From Plasmodium coatneyi (Eukaryota; Apicomplexa; Aconoidasida; Haemosporida; Plasmodiidae): DNA of 64,000 bases. A program made the translations under genes and the position numbers. The stretch lies in NCBI RefSeq assembly GCF_001680005.1, contig NC_033566.1, positions 1,612,001-1,676,000 on the forward strand, written 5' to 3'. Under the pieces are notes generated by a model. It saw only the letters and a program-made list of their open reading frames with translations. It searched no databases and was not told where the DNA came from. Below are positions 11,071-21,251 of this stretch, one piece after another. Position 1 is the stretch's first letter, and the number at the start of each line of letters is the position of its first letter.

Positions 11071-11508
11071 ATGGTAAGGCGAAAAGAGGGCAACTGAGTC
11101 AACTTCATTGTATCATTTCCTGTTCTCCTTTCCGCATATTCGCTTATTCGCGTGGAATGTTAGATGCTCGCTTTTGCAACACCAGCTCGTGCTGCCTTCC
11201 CGACAGCAACTTGCTTGCAAGGGCGTGTAAACCACAGACGTGTTGTTTTCTATGCTGTTTCGCCCGATCGTCAATGTGAAGCATCCCCTGCGTGCCCGTC
11301 ACACTGCGAACAGGACGAATTAGTCACAACGCGTTTATTGTGAAGGTATGCATTTAGGTGATATATAACCCCCTTTTTTTACTCCCCCCCCCCGCAGTCG
11401 CTCAAATTGCAGAAGAGATTAGCAGCGTCCGTGCTGAAGTGTGGAAAGAATAAAATATGGATGGACCCAAATGAAATTAGCGAAATTTCGCTAGCCAATT
11501 CGAGTACG

Positions 11509-11545
<37 letters not shown>

Positions 11546-12134
11546 AAATAAATACATTTTACCTGAACGGGTCATATTTTTTCAACCAGATGGTGCATAA
11601 TTTCGGCAAGCTCTTTTTTCTTTGCGTTACGTGGAATGGCCGTGCGAATATTTACCCGTTGTATCGTTCCTTTTGTTTTTTTCCCCCCTTGCAGGATTCA
11701 GCATAAGGAAGCTGTACAAGGAGGGCCTCATCTTAAAGAAGCCACAGAAGGTCCACAGCAGAGCAAGGGTCAGACTGTACAAGTTGGCCAAAAGGAAGGG
11801 AAGACATATGGGCATAGGTAAAAGAAGAGGTACCAAAAACGCCAGAACGAATCAGAAAACCTTGTGGATTAAACGACAACGTGTGTTGAGGAGACTGCTA
11901 AAGAGATTGAGGGATGCAAAGAAAATAGATAGACATTTGTACCACTCCTTTTATTTAAAGTGCAAAGGTAACCAATTTAAAAATAAGAGGACATTAATTG
12001 AAGCCATACAGAGAGAAAAGACGGAGACCTTGAAGAAGAAATCAATAGCCGATCAGCTCGAGGCCAAGCGATTGAAGGCACAGTTGTTACGAAACAAGAG
12101 AAAGTTAAAGAAGGACAAGGAGGCTTTATCGTAA
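11071..12134 (+). CDS. RPL19: 60S ribosomal protein L19 (eL19), three exons
   Basis: A large-subunit ribosomal protein of 182 residues. Exon 1 is only the ATG at 11071-11073, followed at once by a donor (ATG|GTAAGG). Exon 2 is 11398-11503 (acceptor CCCCGCAG; begins SLKLQKRLAASVLKCGKNK). Exon 3 is 11695-12134 (acceptor CCCCTTGCAG; begins FSIRKLYKEGLILKKP). The split arginine codon A|GA joins exons 2 and 3 in phase. The protein shows the family signature KIWMDPNEISEIS, then VHSRARVRLYKLAKRKGRH, GIGKRRGTKNAR, and a Lys/Arg-rich C-terminal helix. The length is that expected for Plasmodium eL19. Intron 2 (11504-11694) contains a run of 32 A residues and a CCTGAACGGGTCA motif. The gene converges on BCAS2. 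Confidence 0.97.
11509..11540. repeat. A32 homopolymer in RPL19 intron 2
   Basis: Thirty-two consecutive A residues begin five bases after the 5' splice site of the second RPL19 intron. This is among the longest mononucleotide runs in the window. Its length is likely to vary between isolates or assemblies. Confidence 0.85.
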
Positions 12135-12880
12135 ACGGTGTGTGCAGCATTTCGTGCAATGCGCATGTCCAAATGGTACAGGTTAATCTGATCGATCACC
12201 CGTCGTAAAACGACACGTTATGTAAGCATCCTTTTAGTTAAAGGGAAGAAAGAACCATATGGATGAGATGAAATGAGATATAGTTGCTTGAACTGCGGAA
12301 TGGTCACGTAGTCGAGGAGAAGGACAGAAGAACATGGGAAACGCTGCAAACGCGCAGATGCTGCATTATACGCATGTGTGTGAAGGTACGCATATATGTA
12401 CGAAGCGACCATCTCGTATGTATACAACACATGCACGTGGTACTTTTCTCGTCTGTGTCGATGTAGCTGTAAGAGACGCGGCTCCTTCCCATACGTACCT
12501 ATGTAGGTGCGCAGCATATATTGGAAGGCGCAAGTCGTAAAAATTGTAAAAATTGCAAATGTTGTGAAAACGGTGCATTGCATGTGCTTCTCTAAAAACT
12601 TGAACAAATTAAATTAAAAAAAAAAATTTTTTTTTTCCAAAGTTGGCTGTTTCCAAACGAATCGAATTTGCTGAAAACAAGCAAACATGTTTCGTCGTAT
12701 GTTTGAAAAGGGGGAAAACGTGCAAAGTGGGTAACCGCATATCGTCGGTCCTACTTCGTGGCACACAAAAAAAAGGATAATAAAAAAAAGAGGAAAGCTC
12801 CATATGTCTAAGCAGTGGGGAAAGACCATTTCTTATAATAACTACGAAGCCGTGCATGGACAAAACGGTCTGCCCCTCCG
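12135..12880. other. Convergent intergenic region (RPL19 / BCAS2)
   Basis: It holds the 3' ends of two convergent genes. An A9-T10 junction at about 12617-12637 could form a hairpin. Otherwise it is unremarkable mixed sequence with no coding signal. Confidence 0.55.
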
Positions 12881-13756
12881 TCACGCCTCATTCCGCTGAT
12901 AACGCAGGCGTAGGTTCTCCGAGAGAAGCTTCTTAATTTCCTCCAGAACGATGTCGTTTTTGCGCTTGTACTCGTTCCTCTCATTCTGCAGTGCAGACAA
13001 GTCATTCACGTAACTAAGTTGGTGCAGTTTCCTCTGCTTGTTTATGTTATCGATTTGATCCTTTAGCAACTTTATGCTATTCTGTAGGTTGACGTCAATG
13101 TGTGTGAAAACTTTCATGTGCTCGCTCCACATGACCTCTTTGTATTTATTCATTAACTCTACGTTGATAAGAGCGTTGTGCATATTTTCCAATACGATTT
13201 GATGCCTCCTCAATGTGTTGATCCACTCGTTCAGATTTTTCTCCTCCTTCAACTCCTCCTTTTCAATGTTGTAGCAATTTAAGTTTAGCTTCTCCATGTT
13301 GATATTCTGTTCACAGCGTTTTAGCTCATTTGGCATGACTGAATTTTTTATTTTTACGTACACTGATGGGGGTACGTCAAAGTCTTGCAGATAATTTTTC
13401 ACTTCATTTTTTTTTTGCATTAACATCATTTCTTCTTCCACCAATTGTTTGGCATTTTTTTCCAGTTCGCTGTCGTGGGAGTCGATATATGGCAAGGCGT
13501 TCACCAAGTGATGCAGCTCGTTCAGTTCATACAGCTTTTTTTTTTTTTTTACTCCTCCTTCTTCCTTCTCTAGTTGGTCTTCTTCATTGTTCAATTCGCT
13601 CAGGACGTTCTGCTCTTCCGTTTCCTCCTGCGTGATTTCTGTCTCCACTATTTCGCCTGGACCGTTCCCCTGCGGTGGAAGGGAAGAAGGCGCTTGCTGC
13701 TCCTCTTGCCGCTTAACGAGGAAGTTCGCAAAAGAGGGCCACATAATGTGAAGCAT
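12881..13756 (-). CDS. BCAS2: Pre-mRNA-splicing factor BCAS2/SPF27 homologue
   Basis: A core component of the Prp19/NineTeen complex, acting in spliceosome activation in the nucleus. Family features in order: LVNALPYIDSH (human counterpart VDALPYFD), AKQLVEEEMMLMQKKNEVKNYL (counterpart ALVEEE...KNYL), PNELKRCEQ (RNEFERL), then a predicted coiled coil around WINTLRRHQIVLENMHNAL and IENLELM-like INVELMNKY. The C-terminal coil ends SENLRLRYQRNE. The frame stays open upstream, but the first codon of the longest frame is TTG. Usable ATGs are at 13756 and 13744, giving 291 or 287 residues. A strong acceptor-like tract (CTTCTTCCCTTCCACCGCAG) ends near 13669, so the true N-terminus may instead come from an upstream exon. 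The N-terminal extension is acidic and longer than in human BCAS2 (about 225 aa). Confidence 0.85.
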   Translation of the reverse strand: MLHIMWPSFANFLVKRQEEQQAPSSLPPQGNGPGEIVETEITQEETEEQNVLSELNNEEDQLEKEEGGVKKKKKLYELNELHHLVNALPYIDSHDSELEKNAKQLVEEEMMLMQKKNEVKNYLQDFDVPPSVYVKIKNSVMPNELKRCEQNINMEKLNLNCYNIEKEELKEEKNLNEWINTLRRHQIVLENMHNALINVELMNKYKEVMWSEHMKVFTHIDVNLQNSIKLLKDQIDNINKQRKLHQLSYVNDLSALQNERNEYKRKNDIVLEEIKKLLSENLRLRYQRNEA

Positions 13757-14686
13757 AACACGGGGGAAGGGGGAGGTTCTTCTCTTCTGCTTTTGCGGCG
13801 CGCATTTGTAGAGGTACTTAGCTGAAGGGGGGGAGGCCCACCTTTTTTTTTTGCCGATCAAGGAGTGCCACCGCGGGGAGCGCAACTTTGGGTAGGTCTC
13901 CCAATAGAGCCGTATGAAACACAGTTGCGCCTGTTTCCAGCGGAATTAAAAAAAAAAAAAAAAAAAAATTTATTTTCCTTTCCGCTCCATTGCCTTTGCC
14001 CTATCTGTTATGCTCATCGTTGGAAAAGTTTTCCCTATAGAGTGAAACTTTTTAAAAAAATATTTCTGGCGCGGTGCCTCTAATCGTATTGGATCATCCA
14101 CCGGGGGGCAACAAGAAAGTGAGGGTTCTCCGTGCAGAACGGCAGAGAAGTCGTAGTAGGGTGGGAAAAAAAAAAAAATGAAGCGCCATTATCTTATTCT
14201 GCGAGCTCCCCCCCGTAGGTGCATATATACGTACATGCGGCAGAACAGGCAGGAAGCACCGACTGGCGGCGGAAGAACTATATGTTGGCCGAAATCCAGG
14301 CAAGCACGATTTTCTTCCCTTCCAAAGGTAAGCAAAGCATCTTTTGTGGAATGAGTAACAACGCCAAAAAATTAAAGTCCCGGATGAGGACGAAGGTGGG
14401 GGACCCCTTTCCGAGATCACCCCTTCCCGGGCTGCATAGCAAAACTCCCAACTTTTGCAACACATACAAAATGCGTAATGATTATTTTTACCTATGCATG
14501 CATGTAATTTCTTTTCTTTTTCTAATCTGTGTACGTAGCAGCACCGACATGGCGACTCCACCCCGGGGTGATCACCTCCTTTATACTGTCTAGCAAAATC
14601 CTACCCCCCCAACCACGGGTGCAGGCACTTTGAGGGAGGGGAAAAGAAACACCTGCACGGATACATTTACCTTTTATTATATATAC

Positions 14687-14704
14687 ATATATATATATAT
14701 ATAT
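14687..14704. repeat. (AT)9 microsatellite
   Basis: Nine AT units preceded by ATATAC and followed by a T run, in the BCAS2/MFS spacer. Confidence 0.85.
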
Positions 14705-15451
14705 TTTTTCACCCCTCATGGTGGAACACGTTTGGACGAACTGGAAGTCCATGAAGGAACTTTACTCATGACACACATTACAGCGCGCATGCACACGACG
14801 AAAGGTGGGTTTTTCCATCGTTAGGGCGATCCCCCTAGGGGAGTCATTCTTTGCGTAAAATTGGGACAACGCACAAAAGTTGTTTTGTTTTATTTCTTAA
14901 ACGGTGAGCTAACTTCCGATGATGTGCATCCCACATGTGCTGTGCAAAGTACAAAAAAAAATAAAGGCATAATACCGAGGGTTAAAAAAAGGAGAACAGA
15001 TGCCCCATGGATAGTATACTGTGGATCGGAGGAGGATATAACCCTCTCAGTGGGACGAACAGCTGATGTGACTGCAAATGGAAACATTCGCACATGACAG
15101 CGGAGTGGGAAAGCGATAATTTGTTGCCAACAACATGGGACATCCGAAAGGGGGGAAAAAAGGAATCCCCCCCCTAGCCCTTTCTTTTTTTTATTCCACT
15201 GGAAGAAAACAAAGTTAAGAGAAATGCGCAAAAAATACGTCACCTGAAAAAGGGACCATCCAATTCATTTTACATTTATCTTTACTTCGCATCACCATCT
15301 CACCACTTCATCTTATCTTCTTTTCCGAAATTTACCACTTTTATAAAAAAAATAAATTCAAAAATAGAAAGTGCGGCTGAGCGAAGTGAAATAATTTTTT
15401 AGGTTCAACGGGGGGGGTGCGATGAAGTATAATTGTAGTGAGGTCGTGACC

Positions 15452-15484
15452 CGCGTAGCGAAACTGCTCTAACGGCGCTTCGCG
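15452..15484. other. Imperfect GC-rich hairpin of unknown role
   Basis: CGCGTAGCG (15452-15460) and CGCTTCGCG (15476-15484) pair at 8 of 9 positions around a 15-nt loop. It stands out as GC-rich in an A/T-tract-rich spacer. It could be part of a structured RNA, but I see no snoRNA boxes or pol III signals that would name it. Confidence 0.3.
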
Positions 15485-16974
15485 AAATTTTCAAACGGGA
15501 AGAAGAGGGTTGCCGACAACGAATTTTGAATTGCGCAGTGAAACTCTCCCCCGTTGACTCATTTTAAAAAGGTTTACGCGTATACAAAAGCAGGCTTTTT
15601 TTTACCATCCCTTTTTTTATAGTAACATCGCGCTAATTACTACGTCAGGTAGAAAATGGTATTTACAAACCGAAAGGAAAGCAGCCTCATTTTTACCGTT
15701 CCCTTTAACCATAAGAAGAGGGCGAGAGGAAGATAAGCCCCGAACGAACGCATTTTGTGGAAGGAAAAAAAAAAAAAAAAAAAAAAAAACGCATGTAATA
15801 ATTATACCATCGTATGTATATAATATTTCTTTTTCTTTTTCTATTTCTTTTTTCTTTTAAAGGGCAACATTTCGATGTTACTTTTTTTTACGTTCATGTG
15901 GAGAGTCAGAAACATGTTTTTTTAACAATTTTCAAAAAGCGTCATGCGCGCAGATAAGCGCTGATACTAACATATGTACTAACACTAAACTGATTATATC
16001 TTCTTCTTATGTTTTTCTTCTCTTCCTTGTGCTTGTTTTTCCGCTCGGGTATATTAGTCGCTCTCTTTTAATTGTACAGTCGATGCTTATATTTTCTCTG
16101 TTATCTATGTACCTGTGCGTGTTTGTATAAGTGATATACGCAGTTCTGTTCTCTTATCAGCCGAGTTTGCTCATTAGTGGATGCGCACCTAGTTCTTGGC
16201 TCCTCGGTTTAGCCTTTGCCTAATCGCCAAAAAATAAATCCACATATACAGTGTATAAGTATATACCTACGTGCGAACATACGCACATTCTTACATACGA
16301 ACGTATATTTGCATATGTATGTTACCCCCCTCGTTAGCATTCACACTTGTGCGTGAGGAACGGCCCGGTAAACAGGGAAAGGGAACCCGCCTCTCCTGTG
16401 CAGTTGCCGCTAGCATATTAGTTCGTGCGTAGAACGCGCACACGGAGAGAGATCGAAAAAGGAGGGAGCTCATAATTTTCCCATTTTTTTGGGTTCACCT
16501 TTTTCCGTGGGGAAAAACATATTCCTGAATTAAGCAAAACGCATGTGTGTTGTAAAGCAGAATTCATGTGCGTTGTAAAACAGATTTGATGTGTGTTGCA
16601 TTAGTCGCCTGGCTGCAGTGCGCCTCACCCCGTTCCTTTGCGTGACCGTGAGAAGACTCAGAGAAGCTGTGCCTGCACATCATACTTACGGCAGCACCTA
16701 TTTGAATACATATATATTGTGATTTTGGCATTGCCGTTTTGGCCTTTCTTTCGTTCATTTTTGTGCTATTTTTATTCTGATTAGGGACCTTCGTTCCTCC
16801 CCCACGTTTGTGTGAACCTGATTACATTTGTGCGCAGACGTGAATTCGTCTCCGTCCCGTTTTGTGCACTCACCGTGGATAGTGGATTCCCCCACATACA
16901 CACACTATAATACATACGAAGACACGCTTTAATACACACCCATTTGAGGCGTTCCCCCAGCAGTAAAATGAAAA

Positions 16975-19666
16975 ATGAAAGCGCCGGAAAAAGATGAAGC
17001 CGTTGCCAACCATCCCAAGAGCGCCAAGGGCGCAGAGTTCACCGGAAAAAAAATAGAAAACATGAAGACAAATAAACAGGACGAATATAAGGAAGCCGTG
17101 AAGGAATATCTGTCCAGTATTGACAACGAAGTGCTAACAAAGTTGAGCTGTTTTTCTGGCCTTGGATATTATCTAGCCAAACTGAAGCTAAAAGTGAACA
17201 AATTCTATTTTATCTATTCGATTCTAACTTTAGTTAATTTTTCCATTTACGTAAACAGAGGAATAATTCCTGGGTCCTATGATTATTTATCTTCATACCT
17301 AAGGGAGAAGTTTGCTACATCTAATGTAGATGTACACATAGGGTTTTTAACGTCCGTTTTTGTCTTTGGATTAAGCATAAGCTCCATCCTTAGTGGATCC
17401 CTTGCGTCAACTTATAGTGCATTCAGGATAACAGACATATTTCTTTTTCAAAATTCGTTAGCCTTACTCATGACTGGTTTTTCCTTTATCATCGGTTCGT
17501 ACTACTCCTTAATGTTTAGTAGATTCTTCTGCGGGTTCAGTGAAGCTGCCTTCATTACCATTATCCCTCCTCTGATTTATTCATATTCTAAAGATCGGGC
17601 TGGCTCCTGGATTAGTATTTTCTTAACAATGTTCCCTTTGGGGGGTTGTACGGGTTACCTGCTTGCCGTTTTGTTACCTGCACTGAAAATTAGCATAGCA
17701 CAGTACTTCACTGGTTCGGGGGTCCTCTTCATGATTTTCTTCCTTTTGTTCTACCTATTTGATGAAGATTTATTAAAAAAGTATGAGGACGAGAAGAGCA
17801 AGAAGGAGCAGCAGTCAAAGGAGAACCAGCTGGAAGATGCTTCCAAAGATGCAACGGAGGAGGAGAAGAACAAAGGGAAGTTGCCCAAGGGAGGTGTTCA
17901 ATCTGGTGGCTCAAATTCCGGTACGGGAAACGAGGGAATCACTCAGAAAAGCACAAGCGTCACCACATCTGAGGCGGCAAACTCGGCTATCAATTCGACC
18001 AACTCTGCGATTACGTCTGCAACAACGTCGACCTCGAGTACCCCTGCCGGAATGGTGCCCGGAGATAGACCGTCCCCCATGAGCGCAAGTAACGCCAGTT
18101 CAGGGAGGAATTCCCCCATTGGGCAGTCTCAACGTGCAAATAGTAGAAAGCAGACTGGAAAGACGCAAAATATTGCCGCCAAGCAAAAGTCCTTCGAAGA
18201 AGATATGGAAATCAGAAAAAAAGGCACAAACAGCAGCTCAGGATTGTACGAAGAAATTATGCACCAAGCAAGCGATGCAACAAGTTTTAACAAAACGAGG
18301 TCCTTTAATTCTACGAAGAAAAATTACAGCGATCTAAACAGCAATGTCTATATGGGAGAAATAGATTTGGAAGCAAACGAAGACCAAGAACAGGAATATA
18401 TTAACAACAACAGCTACATAAACAACAATCTCGACAAAATGTATCTAACAAAATCCTTTGGAAACGATGGCGCTTACATGAGTACCACTCAGGAATCTTA
18501 CGACAAAACAAAGAAGGACAACAAGTATTTAGAAATCGAGCTAGACAACTGTATCGAATCTATGGACGATGAGAAAAACAATGAACACCTGAACTTGGGT
18601 CTCCTTGTAAATACCACCCTAACGAATATTGGCTTCCTAATAATAGTTATTGCACTAACGGCACACACGGACATGGTGCAGTCGTTTTTGGTATACGGTG
18701 CACCCATCCTGTATGCGCTAAAGATCTTCCCATCGTATAAAGCTGCCACCGTTTTCTGTAGTCTCTGTGCTTGTGTCTCCTCTATTATTGGCACCTGCTT
18801 GGGAGGCTTCCTTATGGATTCATACAACCTTAACATACAAAATGTAGACAAGAATTATGAGCACATAAATAGCAATGAGAACAAAATAAAAATGTATAGC
18901 AAGGACCCGTTAATGTATCAGTACCTTCGAATTATCGGCTTTCAGACCGCCATCATTTTAGTCATTGCCTGTTCTTTCATTATGCTAATGCCTTTTATTA
19001 CCAACACGTATCTCTTCACCTTCGTGATGACCCTCGGGATGACCTTCGTCTTCTCCGCCATGGTGGGTATTAAACGAAGGCGGTGCCCCAGTAGGGGGCG
19101 GCGCTGAGCATGCATGCGTTATGCTGGGCGTTTATGCGTGTTTATTTTACATCACCACGTTGTCACCACGTCATGTTTACCGTTGCCCCCCCTACAGCCT
19201 GGCCACAACATCGGAGTTATGGTGTGCGTGCCTCAGAACATCCGTGCCTTTTCCATAGGAATGTCCTCCTTCATTTCGCATCTGCTTGGAGACATCCCCT
19301 GGACGATCATCATCGGCAAGATTAAGGGAACCCTATCCCCGGACTGCGTCGTGACGAGAAATGTAAGTAACGTTTCGTTATATGGTGGCATGTGTGTGCA
19401 TAATATGCCCATTTGTATATGATGGGTTAACCCGAATGGAACGTTCGCTCATGCAACTTATTTTATTATTTTTTTTTTTTTCCGTTGTACCTACCCCACA
19501 GGGAGAATTGAGCGAGCGCTGCTTCCAACAAAGCAGGGGTCTGAGGGTGACCCTTTTCATCATCTGCTCCAAGTCGCTCCTCATGGCGTTGGCCAGCTTT
19601 CTCCTGAACATATACGCAAAGAAGAAAATGATAAAATACAAGAACAAGCAAAGCAATAAGGCGTAA
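16975..19666 (+). CDS. Major facilitator superfamily transporter, spinster-like
   Basis: Exons are 16975-19062, 19198-19362 and 19502-19666 (donors ATG|GTGGGT and AAT|GTAAGT; acceptors CCCTACAG and CCCCACAG; both phase 0), giving 805 residues. The N-terminal half has six membrane spans (about residues 75-265). They carry the MFS/spinster-type pattern GFLTSVFVFGLSISSILSGS and the helix-4/5 motif SRFFCGFSEAAFITIIPP, where eukaryotic Spns proteins have an R-x-G-x-E-A motif. A hydrophilic Ser/Thr/Asn-rich loop of about 275 residues (265-540) separates the halves. Six more spans follow, and the last ones depend on exons 2 and 3. The tail is basic (KKKMIKYKNKQ). Spinster relatives move sphingolipids or lysophospholipids, but the substrate here is unknown. 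An ATG at 16968 opens a 9-codon overlapping upstream frame just before the start. Confidence 0.88.
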
Positions 19667-21251
19667 AGCACATGGTGAGCACAAAACACGGACTGAAGGA
19701 GGGAGAGGATTCCCAACGGGCGACGTTTACAAGCATGGCACGTGTGTATGTGCAAAGGAAATAGCAAATGGGAAAATTGGAACAGACTATGGGTCGGTCG
19801 GACGATTGGACGGTTGAACGCAAAAAATCACGCACGGATCGGCAGACAGATGGCAAGACGAACGGATTGATGTTCCCGTTTTTCCTCCGCCTTTGCGCGT
19901 GTCCCCTCTTTAATTTTTTAATTTTAATAAATATTTTGTATTTCCATCCGATGGCTCTTTTTTATTTTATTTTTTTTTTTTTAAATTTTAAGCAGATGGC
20001 GGTTGCTGCGCAAATGCGCAAGTGCGCTAGTGTGCACGTGCGTACGTGCTTCCCCCACCGACACCTACATGATGACAGCTACTACACCGTTGCTACATTT
20101 CTGTTACATCTTTTCCGTTACTGCATCACCGCTTACGCCCCCTTAAATTGTGCGTATTTCCACTCTGTTGAATTCACCATCCTCATGTTCCTTTTTTTTT
20201 CCCTCCCCGCTGTCCATGTCGGGTGGTTATGTTATGTGGCGTGCCTATATGTATATGCGTGTCCCGGCGTGTGGATGCTCACGTTGGCCATGCTCTACTC
20301 CCTCCGTGTGTGTGTTTGCTCTTGCATATGCATATGTGCACACGTAGGCATGTTGCATAGATGACTTGGAGATTTATGTTCGCATGTAACTGCACGCATA
20401 TTTTTACGACCATCTTTTTTTTTGCCTCGTTTTTTTTTTTTTTTTTCTCCCTCCCCCCGTTCTGCGTGATTTAAAATTTTGTTTAGTTTTTTAAAAATTA
20501 ATTTAAGCCCACTTTAAAACCAATTTTAAATTTTTTAACGGCATATTCGGCCAATGTTAAGTTAGCTTCTCCCCCAATTCAGGGCATCTTTTTTCTCCAA
20601 CGTGCGTCACCCCAATTGTTGTTGCGCGGAAATAGGAACCTGCCCCTTCAGGCGAATTGCGCAGGGGAAGTTGGCAAGTTCAAAATTCCCATCGTGTATT
20701 GCTCTCACGTCGTCGCTTTTTTTTTTAGTTCCCTTTGGGCTTATTTTCGGGGCCGTTCCTTTTTGATAACTCTTCCATTTTGCTACTTCTTCCATTTGGT
20801 TACTTGTTCCCTTTTTGGCGTAACCCCCCCGCCAGGCGCAAACTCCACGTGGCTTCCGCAGGAGCAGTCCCCCCAATGTCGACGTTGCTTTTAATTTTAT
20901 ATAGGGCACAGGGGAGAGGCAAACGCTGTGGAGTATTCCCTCGAGTGTGACTTGGCCAAAGAGGGAGGAGAAAGCCCACCACAGTTGTCGCACGTTTGTG
21001 AATTATATGAATTATGTGAATTATATATGTACCACCTGTTTACGCGTATGCTGCGATGAAGAGTAAAAGGGCACGCATCGATGCGCCTGCAGTGGAAGGA
21101 ACGCGTAGAAGAGGAACAACCACGGTAAAGCGGGAAAAACGAAGTGGTGACGTAGTGTCCTAATGCTGATGGGGAAGACACCACCCCATACCAAATGTAA
21201 CCCCAGTAGGAACCTCCACAAAATATACCCGCTGAGAGAGAGATAAGAAAA
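19667..21251. other. Intergenic region (MFS transporter / NAR1)
   Basis: About 1.6 kb between same-strand genes. It has T tracts at about 19968-19982 and 20430-20446, TTTTAAAATT-type AT-rich sequence at about 20470-20540, and mixed sequence up to the NAR1 start. No gene was recognised. Confidence 0.55.

Larger units (their letters stand above)
13757..16974. other. Long divergent intergenic region (BCAS2 / MFS transporter)
   Basis: About 3.2 kb. It contains A tracts (about 13949-13968, 15762-15789), a (AT)9 microsatellite, T-rich stretches (about 15823-15900), and one strong imperfect hairpin at 15452-15484. Several ATG-initiated short frames exist, for example around 14281-14395. None has recognisable protein character, and I do not call a gene. 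The promoter and long 5' leader of the MFS gene should lie at its right end. Confidence 0.5.

Noticed and set aside
14219..14593. Open frame of 124 codons in the BCAS2/MFS spacer
   Set aside because: Composition is irregular, the opposite strand is equally open, and no family or consistent splice structure was seen.
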